A DNA stretch of 24,810 nt. It comes from DASRBO01 sp035653595. GTDB lineage: Bacteria; Actinomycetota; Acidimicrobiia; Acidimicrobiales; JAJPHE01. Positions 7,131 through 14,325 of this stretch are shown here, in pieces. The DNA lies in contig DASRBO010000165.1 of NCBI GenBank assembly GCA_035653595.1, positions 1-24,810 of the forward strand, given 5' to 3'. Both the position numbers and the translations under genes were made by a program. Each line of letters begins with the position of its first letter. Position 1 is the first letter of the stretch. A model generated the notes under the pieces. The model made no database searches, had not been told where the DNA came from, and saw nothing but the letters and a program-made list of their open reading frames with translations.

Positions 7131-7888
7131 CGGATAAGCGTACCGATCGGATCCCCCAGCAGGGCACGCTGGATGTTGCCCGGCACCATCACGTCGAAGA
7201 CCAGGATGGGCAGGCTGTTGTCCTTGCACAGGGTGATGGCCGTCAGATCCATGACCCGCAGGTCGCGGGCGATGACCTCCATGAAGCCGATCTCGTCGAA
7301 GCGGGTGGCCCCCGGCTCCACCTTGGGATCGGCCGAGTACACCCCGTCCACCCCGGAGTGGGTGCCCTTGAGCACCCCCTGGGCCTCGATCTCGGCCGCC
7401 CGCAGGGCGGCGGTGGTGTCGGTGGTGAAGAACGGGTTGCCTGTGCCGGCGGCGAAGATGACCACCCGGCCCTTCTCGAGGTGCCTCATGGCCCTCCGCC
7501 GTATGTAGGGCTCGGCCACCTCGGCCATCTGGATGGCGGAGAGGACCCGGGTGGGCTGGCCGTGGCGCTCGAGGGCGTCCTGCAGGGCAAGGGCGTTGAT
7601 GGCCGTAGCCAGCATGCCCATGTAGTCCGAGGTGGCACGGTCGAGGCCGGAGCCGGCCGCCGACGTGCCCCGCCAGATGTTGCCCCCGCCGACCACGACC
7701 GCCATCTCCACGTCGAACTCCTGGCGGGCCCTGACCACCTCACCGGCCAGCCGCTCGACCACCGCGCCGTCGATGGTCTCGTCCGACGCCGAGCTGGCCA
7801 GGGCCTCGCCCGACAGCTTGAGGACGACCCGGCGCCAGCGGGGCTGGCGGGCGGCCGATCCGCTGGGTGCGGTGGCCGCCTCGGTCAA
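7127..7888 (-). CDS. pyrH: UMP kinase
   Basis: PyrH phosphorylates UMP to UDP in pyrimidine nucleotide synthesis and belongs to the amino acid kinase fold. The 253-residue protein shows KLSGEAL at 24-30, GGGNIWRG at 67-74, GTGNPFFTTDT at 148-158 and DGVYSADP at 181-188, all in the expected order. The only start compatible with the conserved first strand (RRVVLKLSGEAL) is a TTG at 7888, which overlaps the tsf stop as TTGA; no ATG or GTG lies between it and the kinase fold. The first 17 residues are a polar extension. The gene is flanked by the usual partners tsf and frr, with overlaps on both sides. Confidence 0.96.
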   Translation of the reverse strand: MTEAATAPSGSAARQPRWRRVVLKLSGEALASSASDETIDGAVVERLAGEVVRARQEFDVEMAVVVGGGNIWRGTSAAGSGLDRATSDYMGMLATAINALALQDALERHGQPTRVLSAIQMAEVAEPYIRRRAMRHLEKGRVVIFAAGTGNPFFTTDTTAALRAAEIEAQGVLKGTHSGVDGVYSADPKVEPGATRFDEIGFMEVIARDLRVMDLTAITLCKDNSLPILVFDVMVPGNIQRALLGDPIGTLIR

Positions 7889-8691
7889 GCCTGGGTTCCG
7901 ATGACGACCTGGGCGAAGCGGCGCAGCTCGGCCTTGCCGTCGGCCAGCAGCTTGGTGATGCTCACCTTCTCGTCCCGCACGAAGTCCTGCTCCAGCAGGC
8001 ACCGCTCCTTGAACCAGCCGTTGAGCCGGCCCTCGACGATCTTGGTGAGCGCCGCCTCAGGCTTGCCCTCGTTGCGGGTGATGGCCTCGAGGGTGCGTCG
8101 CTCCTCCTCCACCAGCTCGGCGGGGACCTCGTCGCGGGACAGGTAGGCCGGCTTGGTGAAGGCGATGTGCACGGCGACGTCGTGAGCCAGCTCCTGCGTG
8201 CCACCGGCCAGCTCCACCATGACGGCGTTGACCCCCCGGCCGTTCTGGGTGTGCAGGTAGCTGTCGACGGCGGAGCCGTCGCTGGGCTCGAAGCGCACCA
8301 CCCGTCCGAGGGCGATGTTCTCCTTGAGGGTCACCTTGAGGCGGTCGATGTCGTCCTGGCGCTCGGCGGCGGCCTCGTCGCCCTTGGCCGCCACCGTGCG
8401 GGCCAGCTCCTCCACCAGCTCGACGAAGTCGGTGGACTTGGCCACGAAGTCGGTCTCACACCGCAGCTCGACGATCGCCGAGGCGCCGCCGGCGGACTCG
8501 ACCGCCACCGCCCCCTGGGTGTTCTCGCGATCCTCCCGCTTGGACATGCTGGCCAGGCCCTTCTCCCGCAGCCAGCGCGACGCCGCCTCGAAGTCCCCGT
8601 CGTTCTCCTCGAGGGCGCGCTTGGCGTCCATCATGCCGGCGCCGGTCGACTGGCGCAGGGACTGGACGTCCTTGGCCGTGAAAGCTGGCAT
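7885..8691 (-). CDS. tsf: Translation elongation factor Ts
   Basis: EF-Ts is the nucleotide exchange factor for EF-Tu. The 268-residue product carries both family signatures: LRQSTGAGMMDAKRAL at about 12-27 within the UBA-like N-terminal domain, and ELRCETDFVAKS at 75-86, including the TDFV tract that contacts EF-Tu. The core and dimerisation region follow, with a canonical C-terminus ending QVVIGTQA. The ATG at 8691 lies two bases after the rpsB stop, with a GGAGG Shine-Dalgarno about 10 nt upstream inside the end of rpsB. The frame is open further upstream, but that stretch is rpsB in another phase. The gene forms the standard rpsB-tsf pair and overlaps pyrH by TTGA. Confidence 0.97.
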   Translation of the reverse strand: MPAFTAKDVQSLRQSTGAGMMDAKRALEENDGDFEAASRWLREKGLASMSKREDRENTQGAVAVESAGGASAIVELRCETDFVAKSTDFVELVEELARTVAAKGDEAAAERQDDIDRLKVTLKENIALGRVVRFEPSDGSAVDSYLHTQNGRGVNAVMVELAGGTQELAHDVAVHIAFTKPAYLSRDEVPAELVEEERRTLEAITRNEGKPEAALTKIVEGRLNGWFKERCLLEQDFVRDEKVSITKLLADGKAELRRFAQVVIGTQA

Positions 8692-8693
8692 CT

Positions 8694-9641
8694 CTACTGA
8701 TCCTCCGATGGGGCTGGTTCGTTGACTGGTTCGTCGGCCGGTCCATCGGCGGGTGGCGCCGCCGGCTGCCCGTCTCCCGCCGGCGGGGCCGCATCGGCGG
8801 CCGGGGTCGCCGCTTCCGGGGCGGACAGGCGGGCCTGGCGGGCCTGGGCCTCGAGGGCGGCCTGGCGGCGGGCCTCCCGCTGCTGCTCGGCCCGGCGGGC
8901 CTCCTCCTCGGGGTCGAACGGGGCCGGGGTGGGGGGGACGGCTCCACCGCGGCGGGAGGCGATCAGGCGACCCTCGTCGACGGCGTCGGCGATGACCCGA
9001 CACATGAGGTTGCCGGCCCGTATGGCGTCGTCGTTGCCCGGTATCACGTACTGGATCAGGTCGGGGTCGCAGTTGGTGTCCACCACCGCCACGATGGGGA
9101 TGCCGAGCTTGTTGGCCTCGGTGACGGCGATGTGCTCCTTCTTGGTGTCGATCACGAACACCGCTTCGGGAAGGCGGCTCATGTTGCGGATGCCCCCGAG
9201 GTTGCGCTCCAGCTTCTCCAGCTCCCGCTGGAGGATGAGGGCCTCCTTCTTCGGCATGGCCTCGAAGTCACCGGCGGCCCGCATGTGCTCGTACTCCTGC
9301 ATCTTCTTCACCCGCCCGCTGATGGTGGCGAAGTTGGTGAGCATGCCGCCGAGCCAGCGCTCGTTCACGTAGGGCATGCCGCAACGGGCGGCGTAGGTGG
9401 CGATGGGGTCCTGGGTCTGCTTCTTGGTCCCCACGAACAGGACCGTCCCCCCATCGCCGACGAGGTCGCGCACGAAGGTGTAGGCCTCGGCGACCCGCTG
9501 CAGGGTCTGGTTGAGATCGATGATGTAGATGCCGTTGCGCTCGCCGAAGATGAACCGCTTCATCTTCGGGTTCCAACGGCGGGTCTGGTGGCCGAAATGG
9601 ACCCCGGCCTCCAGCAGCTGCTTCATCGTGACTACGGCCAT
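8694..9641 (-). CDS. rpsB: 30S ribosomal protein S2 with long C-terminal tail
   Basis: S2 is a peripheral protein of the small subunit that binds near S1/bS21 on the back of the 30S. The core (about 1-235) is canonical: KQLLEAGVHFGHQTRRWNPKM, IYIIDLNQT, VLFVGTKKQ, PYVNERWLGGMLTN, and PIVAVVDTNCDPDLIQYVIPGNDDAIR. After residue 235 there is a tail of about 80 residues, first Glu/Arg/Ala-rich and probably helical, then Pro/Ala/Asp-rich and probably disordered. Tails of this kind occur in actinobacterial S2. The ATG at 9641 has a GGGAG Shine-Dalgarno about 8 nt upstream. A 143-nt intergenic region separates it from the sigma factor gene, so it probably has its own promoter and is transcribed as rpsB-tsf-pyrH-frr. 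Confidence 0.97.
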   Translation of the reverse strand: MAVVTMKQLLEAGVHFGHQTRRWNPKMKRFIFGERNGIYIIDLNQTLQRVAEAYTFVRDLVGDGGTVLFVGTKKQTQDPIATYAARCGMPYVNERWLGGMLTNFATISGRVKKMQEYEHMRAAGDFEAMPKKEALILQRELEKLERNLGGIRNMSRLPEAVFVIDTKKEHIAVTEANKLGIPIVAVVDTNCDPDLIQYVIPGNDDAIRAGNLMCRVIADAVDEGRLIASRRGGAVPPTPAPFDPEEEARRAEQQREARRQAALEAQARQARLSAPEAATPAADAAPPAGDGQPAAPPADGPADEPVNEPAPSEDQ

Positions 9642-9724
9642 GCCTGGTCTCCCATCGGTTCTATGGCAGCCCGAGTGCCGCGCCTGCCGGCGACCGTGGG
9701 TGCACCCGGGCCTGGTCTGATTGG

Positions 9725-9738
9725 GCCCCCGAGGGGGC
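9725..9738 (-). promoter_or_regulatory. GC hairpin in the presumed rpsB leader
   Basis: A 14-nt perfect inverted repeat (GCCCCCTCGGGGGC on the minus strand) lies about 85 nt before the rpsB start and a few bases after the transcription start predicted from the TAGACT hexamer at 9750-9755. In E. coli, S2 represses rpsB-tsf through a structured leader, so a structured 5' UTR is plausible. No homology to that element can be claimed from sequence alone. The 10-bp palindrome GGGTGCACCC at 9698-9707 lies in the same leader. Confidence 0.3.
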
Positions 9739-9749
9739 GGACCGGCCGG

Positions 9750-9755
9750 AGTCTA
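9750..9755 (-). promoter_or_regulatory. Candidate -10 element (TAGACT) for rpsB-tsf
   Basis: TAGACT on the minus strand fits the actinobacterial TAnnnT -10 form and lies 108 nt before the rpsB ATG, in the only sizeable gap of this part of the window. No good -35 is visible. The distance leaves room for a structured leader of about 100 nt. Confidence 0.4.
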
Positions 9756-9768
9756 CCTGGCCCGCCGG

Positions 9769-9784
9769 GGCCGGTGGCCCGGCC
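9769..9784 (-). terminator. GC hairpin directly after the sigma factor stop
   Basis: A 6-bp perfect inverted repeat (GGCCGG / CCGGCC, loop of four) begins at the base immediately after the sigma factor stop codon. It has no T-tract. It may be a weak 3' end or stabilising structure separating the sigma gene from the rpsB operon. Such hairpins arise easily in this composition. Confidence 0.28.
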
Positions 9785-10564
9785 TCAGGCCGGCTCGCGC
9801 TCGGGCTCGGAGAGCCGGCTGCGCAGCTGGATGATGGCCTTGGTGTGGATCTGGCACACCCGGCTCTCGGTGACCCCGAGCACCTGACCGATCTCAGCCA
9901 GGGTGAGCGCCTCGTAGTAGTAGAGGCTGAGGACGATCTTCTCGCGCTCGCCCAGGCGGTTGATGGCCGAGGAGAGGATCTGCTTCATCTCCTCCACCTC
10001 GAACGCCGCCACCGGACCGACGCCCCGGTCGGCCACGGTGTCACCGAGGGTCGCCCCGTCTCCCCGCTCCGCTCCCGCCAGCACCTCGTCCAGGGCCACC
10101 AGGCCGACGAAGGAGATCTGGGTGAGGGTGTCCGCCAGCTCCTTCTCCGACAGGCCGAGCTCCCCGGCCAGCTCCGAGTCGCTCGGGGTGCGCCCCATCG
10201 CCCCCTCGAGCTTGGCGTAGGCGGCCTCCACCGCCCTGGCCTTGGCGCGGACCGAGCGGGGCACCCAGTCGATGGAGCGCAGCTCGTCGATGATCGAGCC
10301 CTTGATGCGGGTTATGGCGTAGGTCTCGAACTTGACCTGGCGCTCGGGGTCGAACTTGTCGATGGCGTCGATCAGCCCGAAGATGCCGTAGCTGACCAGA
10401 TCCGACTGCTCGATGGTCTGGGGCAGGCCCACGGCCAGCCGGCCGGCGACGTATTTGACCAGCGGCGAGTAGTGCACGATGAGCCGGTCCCGCGACTGGC
10501 GAGAGCCCGACTGCTTGTAGTCGCGCCACAGCTCCTCTATGGCACCGGCTTCTTCTTCCGACAC
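9785..10564 (-). CDS. whiG: RNA polymerase sigma factor, FliA/WhiG type
   Basis: This sigma-70 family factor (group 3) is of the FliA/WhiG branch, which drives motility genes in flagellates and sporulation genes in Streptomyces. Its 259 residues show region 2 (about 25-100: HYSPLVKYVAGRL, DLVSYGIFGLIDAIDKFDP, FETYAITRIKGSIIDELR), region 3 (about 105-175), and region 4 with its helix-turn-helix (about 201-250: LGEREKIVLSLYYYEALTLAEIGQVLGVTESRVCQIH). The frame is open for about 390 codons further upstream, but that part is xerC and dprA in another phase. Homology begins near the chosen GTG at 10564, which follows a GGGAG Shine-Dalgarno and leaves 8 nt after xerC. Location between xerC and rpsB matches whiG in Streptomyces, so I favour WhiG-like over FliA. 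No flagellar genes are visible, so the regulon is unknown. Confidence 0.88.
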   Translation of the reverse strand: MSEEEAGAIEELWRDYKQSGSRQSRDRLIVHYSPLVKYVAGRLAVGLPQTIEQSDLVSYGIFGLIDAIDKFDPERQVKFETYAITRIKGSIIDELRSIDWVPRSVRAKARAVEAAYAKLEGAMGRTPSDSELAGELGLSEKELADTLTQISFVGLVALDEVLAGAERGDGATLGDTVADRGVGPVAAFEVEEMKQILSSAINRLGEREKIVLSLYYYEALTLAEIGQVLGVTESRVCQIHTKAIIQLRSRLSEPEREPA

Positions 10565-10572
10565 CCGGCTCC

Positions 10573-11442
10573 CTATGCTCGCGGGTGGCTGCGCTCGTAC
10601 ACCTGGAGCAACCGTTCCTTGCTCACATGAGTGTAGACCTGGGTCGTCTGCAGGCTGACGTGGCCCAGCATCTCCTGCACGGCCCGCAGATCGGCGCCGC
10701 CGTCGAGCAGATGGGTGGCGAAGGTGTGGCGCAGGGCGTGGGGATGCGTCGGCGAGGGCGCCTGGCGGTCGATGATCCGGCGCACGTCGCGGGGCCCGAG
10801 CCGCCGCCCCCTGGCGTTGAGGAACATGGCGTCGGGCGGGCTGTCCTCGTTGGCCAGGCCCGGCCAGCCCCGGCCCAGCCAGGCCGCCACCGCCTCGCCC
10901 GCCGCCTGGCTCACCGGCACCAGGCGCTGCTTGGAACCCTTCCCCCACACCGTGACTACCCCCCTGGCCAGGTCGATGTCGGCGGTGGACAACCCGCACA
11001 ACTCGGCCACCCGCAGGCCGCTGCCATAGAGGAGCTCGAGCACCGCCTGGTCCCGCAGGGCGACCGGGGTCACCGCCTCGGCGCCCTCGGGCTCGAGGAG
11101 GCGTTCCAACTCCTCCCGCGAGAGCACCCGCGGCAGCCGTCCCTCGCCCGAGGGGGCCGACATGCCGAGGGAAGGGTCGGGCGTTCCGGACGAGCGGGAG
11201 ACCCAGTGGAAGTAGCGCCGCAGGGCAGAGGCCTTGCGGGCCACCGTCCGGCGGGCGTAGCGGCGGGTGGCCAGGTAGGCGAGATAGCGCCGCAGGAGGA
11301 TCCGATCCACCTGCTCCGGACCCTCGGCGCCGGAGCGCTCGGCCCACTCGACGAAGCCGGCCAGGTCGGACCGGTAGGCCGAGGCGGTGGCCGGCGAGGC
11401 ATCGGTCAGGGAGGCAGCGAACGCGTCGAGGCGCCAGGCCAT
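10573..11442 (-). CDS. xerC: Site-specific tyrosine recombinase XerC
   Basis: XerC, with XerD, resolves chromosome dimers at dif during division. The 289-residue protein has an N-terminal SAM-like core-binding domain (about 1-90) and the catalytic domain (about 105-285). The active-site set is complete: R144 (GSGLRVAEL), a Lys in GKGSKQR (about 168-171), H235 and R238 (HPHALRHTF), H261 (MLGHVSL) and the nucleophile Y270 (TQVYTHV). The dprA-xerC-whiG-rpsB context marks it as the housekeeping enzyme and not a phage or integron integrase. The ATG at 11442 has no clear Shine-Dalgarno, but TACGTT lies 6 nt upstream, suggesting a leaderless mRNA. A 59-nt gap separates it from dprA. Confidence 0.93.
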   Translation of the reverse strand: MAWRLDAFAASLTDASPATASAYRSDLAGFVEWAERSGAEGPEQVDRILLRRYLAYLATRRYARRTVARKASALRRYFHWVSRSSGTPDPSLGMSAPSGEGRLPRVLSREELERLLEPEGAEAVTPVALRDQAVLELLYGSGLRVAELCGLSTADIDLARGVVTVWGKGSKQRLVPVSQAAGEAVAAWLGRGWPGLANEDSPPDAMFLNARGRRLGPRDVRRIIDRQAPSPTHPHALRHTFATHLLDGGADLRAVQEMLGHVSLQTTQVYTHVSKERLLQVYERSHPRA

Positions 11443-11448
11443 CGGTCC

Positions 11449-11454
11449 AACGTA
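11449..11454 (-). promoter_or_regulatory. Candidate leaderless -10 element (TACGTT) for xerC
   Basis: TACGTT on the minus strand fits TAnnnT and ends 6 nt before the xerC ATG, so transcription would begin at or next to the start codon. The absence of a recognisable Shine-Dalgarno in front of xerC agrees with this. No -35 is evident. Confidence 0.4.
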
Positions 11455-11501
11455 CTGCCGCGCCCCCGCCGGTCAGGGCCATCCCAGCCCCATGAGCGGC
11501 C

Positions 11502-12650
11502 TCAACCCGGCCTCGCCCACCACCCCGGACCCGCCCGCAGCCGGCCGGCGTCCACCAGCCTGGCCAGCCCGGCAGCCGCCTCCACCGGGCCCAGGCCGGT
11601 GCGGTCGAGGACCGCCTCGAGGCCGGTCGGGGTGGCGTCCACCGCCGCCAGCAGGGCCGCCCCGGCGCCGCCCGGGCTCCCCTCTCCGGCGGGCGCCGGA
11701 GGATCGACCGGCCCGGACCGGCCGGCCGCCCGGCGCAGGCCCCCACCCAGGCCCACCGCCATGAGCACGTCGTCGAGGTCCTGGGCCAGGGTGGCCCCGG
11801 CGGCGATGAGGCCGTTGGTACCGGCCGAGGCCCGGCTGGTGACCGGACCGGGCACGGCCATGACCGTCACCCCCCGCTCGGCGGCCAAATCGGCGGTCAC
11901 CAGCGACCCGCCGGCGGGGTGGGACTCGACCACCACGACCACGTCGGCCAGCCCGGCCACCATGGCGTTGCGGCGCCGGAACCGCCACCGCTCGGGGCGG
12001 GCGCCGAGGGGCGCCTCGCTCAGGAGAGCGCCCCGCCGCGGGACCTCCTCCCACAGGTCGGCGCTGCCGGCCGGGTAGACGCGCCCCAACCCGCCGGGGA
12101 CCGCTCCGGCCACGGGGGCGCCGGGGATCCCGAGGGCACCCCGGTGGGCGGCGGCGTCGATCCCGCTGGCCAGGCCCGAAAGCACCACCACCCCGCTGGC
12201 GGCCAGGCCCCGGCCCAGCCGGCGGGCGACGACGGCGCCGTATCCGGTGCAGCTGCGAGTGCCGACGAGGGCGACCACGGGGGCGTCGAGGACGGCCGGA
12301 TCGCCCCTCACGAAGAGGACCTCGGGGGCGGCGGGGTCCTCGGCGAGGCGGCCCGGGTAGCCGGATGCCCCGCGGACGAGGACGTCAACGCCCTGCCGGC
12401 GGTATTCCTCCCGCCTGAGGAGGGGGTCGGTCGACGCCGCCCGCTCGCGCCAGCGGCCCAGCACCCGGGCGTCGATGCCGGAGGGGGCGGCCCGGTGCCG
12501 GCCGGGCGGCCCGGAAAGGCTCGACCACACCGCCGCCGGGGACCGCCGAGACAGCAGGTGGCGCAGCCGGCCCTGGGTCATCGCCGGAAGCTCGGCCAGG
12601 GCCAGGGCGCAGGCCCGGTCGAGGGCGCAGGCATCCGCCGGAGCGCTCAA
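11502..12650 (-). CDS. dprA: DNA processing protein DprA (Smf)
   Basis: DprA binds incoming single-stranded DNA and loads RecA during natural transformation, and is also conserved in non-competent bacteria. The 382-residue product has an N-terminal helical (SAM-like) region (about 10-80), the Rossmann-like DprA fold (about 110-295; GTRSCTGYGAVVA at 130-142, SGLASGIDAAAHRGAL at 158-173, RRRN at 225-228, GGSLVTA at 248-254, AVPGPVTS), and a C-terminal winged-helix domain (about 328-382). The conserved RNR tract reads RNA, and the usual SGSL reads GGSL. The frame is open far upstream as antiphase of comM. I choose the TTG at 12650, which overlaps the comM stop as TTGA and has a GGAGGG Shine-Dalgarno at good spacing. 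The comM-dprA pairing is the normal actinobacterial arrangement. Confidence 0.92.
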   Translation of the reverse strand: MSAPADACALDRACALALAELPAMTQGRLRHLLSRRSPAAVWSSLSGPPGRHRAAPSGIDARVLGRWRERAASTDPLLRREEYRRQGVDVLVRGASGYPGRLAEDPAAPEVLFVRGDPAVLDAPVVALVGTRSCTGYGAVVARRLGRGLAASGVVVLSGLASGIDAAAHRGALGIPGAPVAGAVPGGLGRVYPAGSADLWEEVPRRGALLSEAPLGARPERWRFRRRNAMVAGLADVVVVVESHPAGGSLVTADLAAERGVTVMAVPGPVTSRASAGTNGLIAAGATLAQDLDDVLMAVGLGGGLRRAAGRSGPVDPPAPAGEGSPGGAGAALLAAVDATPTGLEAVLDRTGLGPVEAAAGLARLVDAGRLRAGPGWWARPG

Positions 12651-14161
12651 TCCGCCCTCCCGCCCCAGAGGCTCTCCCACCCGCTGCGCAGCGACAGCGC
12701 CGCCGCCAGGTGCGCCTCCTCCACCGGGCCCTCGACCCCGGCCAGGTCGGCGAGGGTGCGGGCGACCCTTCGGATGCGGGCCATGCCCCTCGCCGTGAGG
12801 GAGCCCGAGCGCACCTGGCGCTCGAGCAACCGGGCCGCGGCCGGGCCCAGGGGGGCCAACCGGTCCAGGTGGGCGACGGCGATGCCGGCGTTGGCTGCCA
12901 CCCCGCGCTGGCGGGCGATCGCCCTGGCCCGGCCGACCCGGGCGGCCACGGCGGCGCTCGGCTCGGCCGGGTCGGCCGACAGGAGCTGGTCGTAGTCGGG
13001 CCGGTCGACCGGTACCCGCAGGTCGAACCGGTCGAGCAGCGGGCCGGACAGGCGGCGGGCGTAGCGGGCGGTGGCCCACGACCCGCACCGGCACGCCCCG
13101 GGCGTCATCCCCTCCCCGCAGGGGCACGGGTTGGTGGCCGCCACCAGCAGGAACCGAGCCGGGAAGGTGACCCGCTCGGCGGCCCGGCACACCGTTATCC
13201 GCCCCTCCTCCAACGGCTGGCGCAGCCCGTCGAGCACCGCCGCCGGGAACTCGCCCAGCTCGTCGAGGAACAGGACCCCGTTGTGGGCCAGGCTGATCTC
13301 GCCCGGTCGGAGCGCCCGGCTGCCCCCGCCAAGCATCGAGGCCATGGTGGCGCTGTGGTGGGGTGCGCGGAACGGCGGTCGGCGCACCAGGCCCTCGCCG
13401 GCCGGACGGCCGGCGGCGGAGTGGACCTTGGTGGCCTCCAGTGCGGCGGCGTCGTCGAGGGGCGGGAGGACCCCGGCGAGACGCTCGGCCAGCATGGTCT
13501 TGCCCGAGCCGGGCGGGCCGACCATGAGCAGGTGGTGGCCTCCGGCCGCCGCCACCTCCAGCGCCCAGCGGCCGACCCGCTGACCCCGCACCTCGGACAG
13601 GTCCGGGCCGGCCCCGGGCGGCGGGGTCGGAGCAGCCGTCGGCCTCTGGTCCGACCAGCCCCGCTCCCCCCGCAGGCAGCCGACCAGCTCGGTGAGGCTG
13701 CCCACCGGGCGCACGACCACCCCGGCCAGGGCGGCCTCGGCGGCCGAGGCCGTGGGGACGACCACCGCCCGGGTGGCCAGGCCGGCCACCAGAGGCAGGG
13801 TCGCCGCCACCGGTCGGAGGGAGCCGTCGAGGCCGACCTCCCCGATGAAGCCGCAGTCGCCCAGGCCCCCCGCCGGCACCTGGCCGGTGGCGGCCAGCAG
13901 GCCCACGGCCATGGGCAGGTCCAGCCCGGACCCGCTCTTGCTGATGCCGGAAGGGGCCAGGTTGACCGTCACCCGCCGCAGGGGCCAAGCCAGGCCCGAG
14001 GAGATGAAGGCGGCCCGCAACCGGTCCCGCGACTCGCGACAGGCGGCGTCGGGCAGGCCCACCACGGTCAGGCCGGGCAGCCCTGACGACACGTGGACCT
14101 CGACCCGCACGGGGCGACCGTCGATTCCGGTCAGGACGGCGGACAGAACACTGGCGATCAC
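12647..14161 (-). CDS. comM: YifB/ComM-family Mg-chelatase-like AAA+ ATPase
   Basis: ComM-type proteins are hexameric AAA+ helicases that promote branch migration during integration of transforming DNA. The 504-residue protein has the N-terminal ChlI-like domain (about 1-165, with LPGLTVVGLPDAACRESRDR at 28-47 and SGISKSGSGLDLP at 71-83). The AAA+ core follows, with Walker A GPPGSGKT at 215-222 and Walker B GVLFLDEL at 295-302. Next comes the family's cysteine-rich insert (NPCPCGEGMTPGACRCG at about 344-360, C346/C348/C357/C359), and then a C-terminal Mg-chelatase domain ending near LRSGWESLWG. The start is a GTG at 14161 with a GAGGAGG Shine-Dalgarno. It overlaps dprA by TTGA. A 164-nt intergenic region separates it from the crotonase-family gene, so the comM-dprA pair may have its own promoter. 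Confidence 0.95.
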   Translation of the reverse strand: MIASVLSAVLTGIDGRPVRVEVHVSSGLPGLTVVGLPDAACRESRDRLRAAFISSGLAWPLRRVTVNLAPSGISKSGSGLDLPMAVGLLAATGQVPAGGLGDCGFIGEVGLDGSLRPVAATLPLVAGLATRAVVVPTASAAEAALAGVVVRPVGSLTELVGCLRGERGWSDQRPTAAPTPPPGAGPDLSEVRGQRVGRWALEVAAAGGHHLLMVGPPGSGKTMLAERLAGVLPPLDDAAALEATKVHSAAGRPAGEGLVRRPPFRAPHHSATMASMLGGGSRALRPGEISLAHNGVLFLDELGEFPAAVLDGLRQPLEEGRITVCRAAERVTFPARFLLVAATNPCPCGEGMTPGACRCGSWATARYARRLSGPLLDRFDLRVPVDRPDYDQLLSADPAEPSAAVAARVGRARAIARQRGVAANAGIAVAHLDRLAPLGPAAARLLERQVRSGSLTARGMARIRRVARTLADLAGVEGPVEEAHLAAALSLRSGWESLWGGRAD

Positions 14162-14325
14162 CGGACCTCCTCGGGGACCTTGACTCCGGAGGAGGGCCTG
14201 TGACCGGCCGGCCCGGGGTGGCCCGGGGCCGTCCGGCGACTACGGCTGCGCCGGCCGCTCGAACGCTTGGGGAGAGGCTACCGACGGCGTGTGACGCCGA
14301 CGCCGACCCCGACGGGCCGGTTTGG
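14162..14325. other. Intergenic region between the crotonase-family gene and comM
   Basis: This 164-nt stretch contains the comM Shine-Dalgarno at its left end, a weak TAnnnT hexamer on the minus strand (TAGCCT, 14275-14280) that could be a comM -10, and a 6-bp inverted repeat (CGGCGT / ACGCCG, arms 14285-14290 and 14294-14299) soon after the crotonase-family stop. No T-tract, no open frame with family features and no RNA gene are seen. Confidence 0.3.

Noticed and set aside
5178..7508. A 776-codon open frame on the + strand across cdsA, frr and pyrH, and many other long + strand frames in the window
   Set aside because: They are antisense to well-conserved genes, are rich in His/Gly/Arg/Pro as expected of complementary GC-rich codons, and show no family motifs. 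High GC content makes long spurious frames common.
10573..11442. Tyrosine recombinase as a sign of a mobile element
   Set aside because: The gene lies in the conserved dprA-xerC-whiG-rpsB order with no repeats, attachment-like sites or cargo genes beside it, so it is chromosomal XerC.
12647..14161. ComM plus DprA as evidence of an active competence system
   Set aside because: Both genes are conserved in many non-transformable actinobacteria and no comEA/comEC or pilus gene is in the window, so competence cannot be claimed.
14180..14186. TTGACT on the + strand as a -35 element
   Set aside because: There is no + strand gene downstream and no matching -10 at the right spacing; it lies in the leader of the minus-strand gene comM.
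14285..14299. Inverted repeat CGGCGT/ACGCCG after the crotonase-family gene as a terminator
   Set aside because: Only 6 bp, three-base loop, no T-tract; too weak in this base composition to call a terminator.
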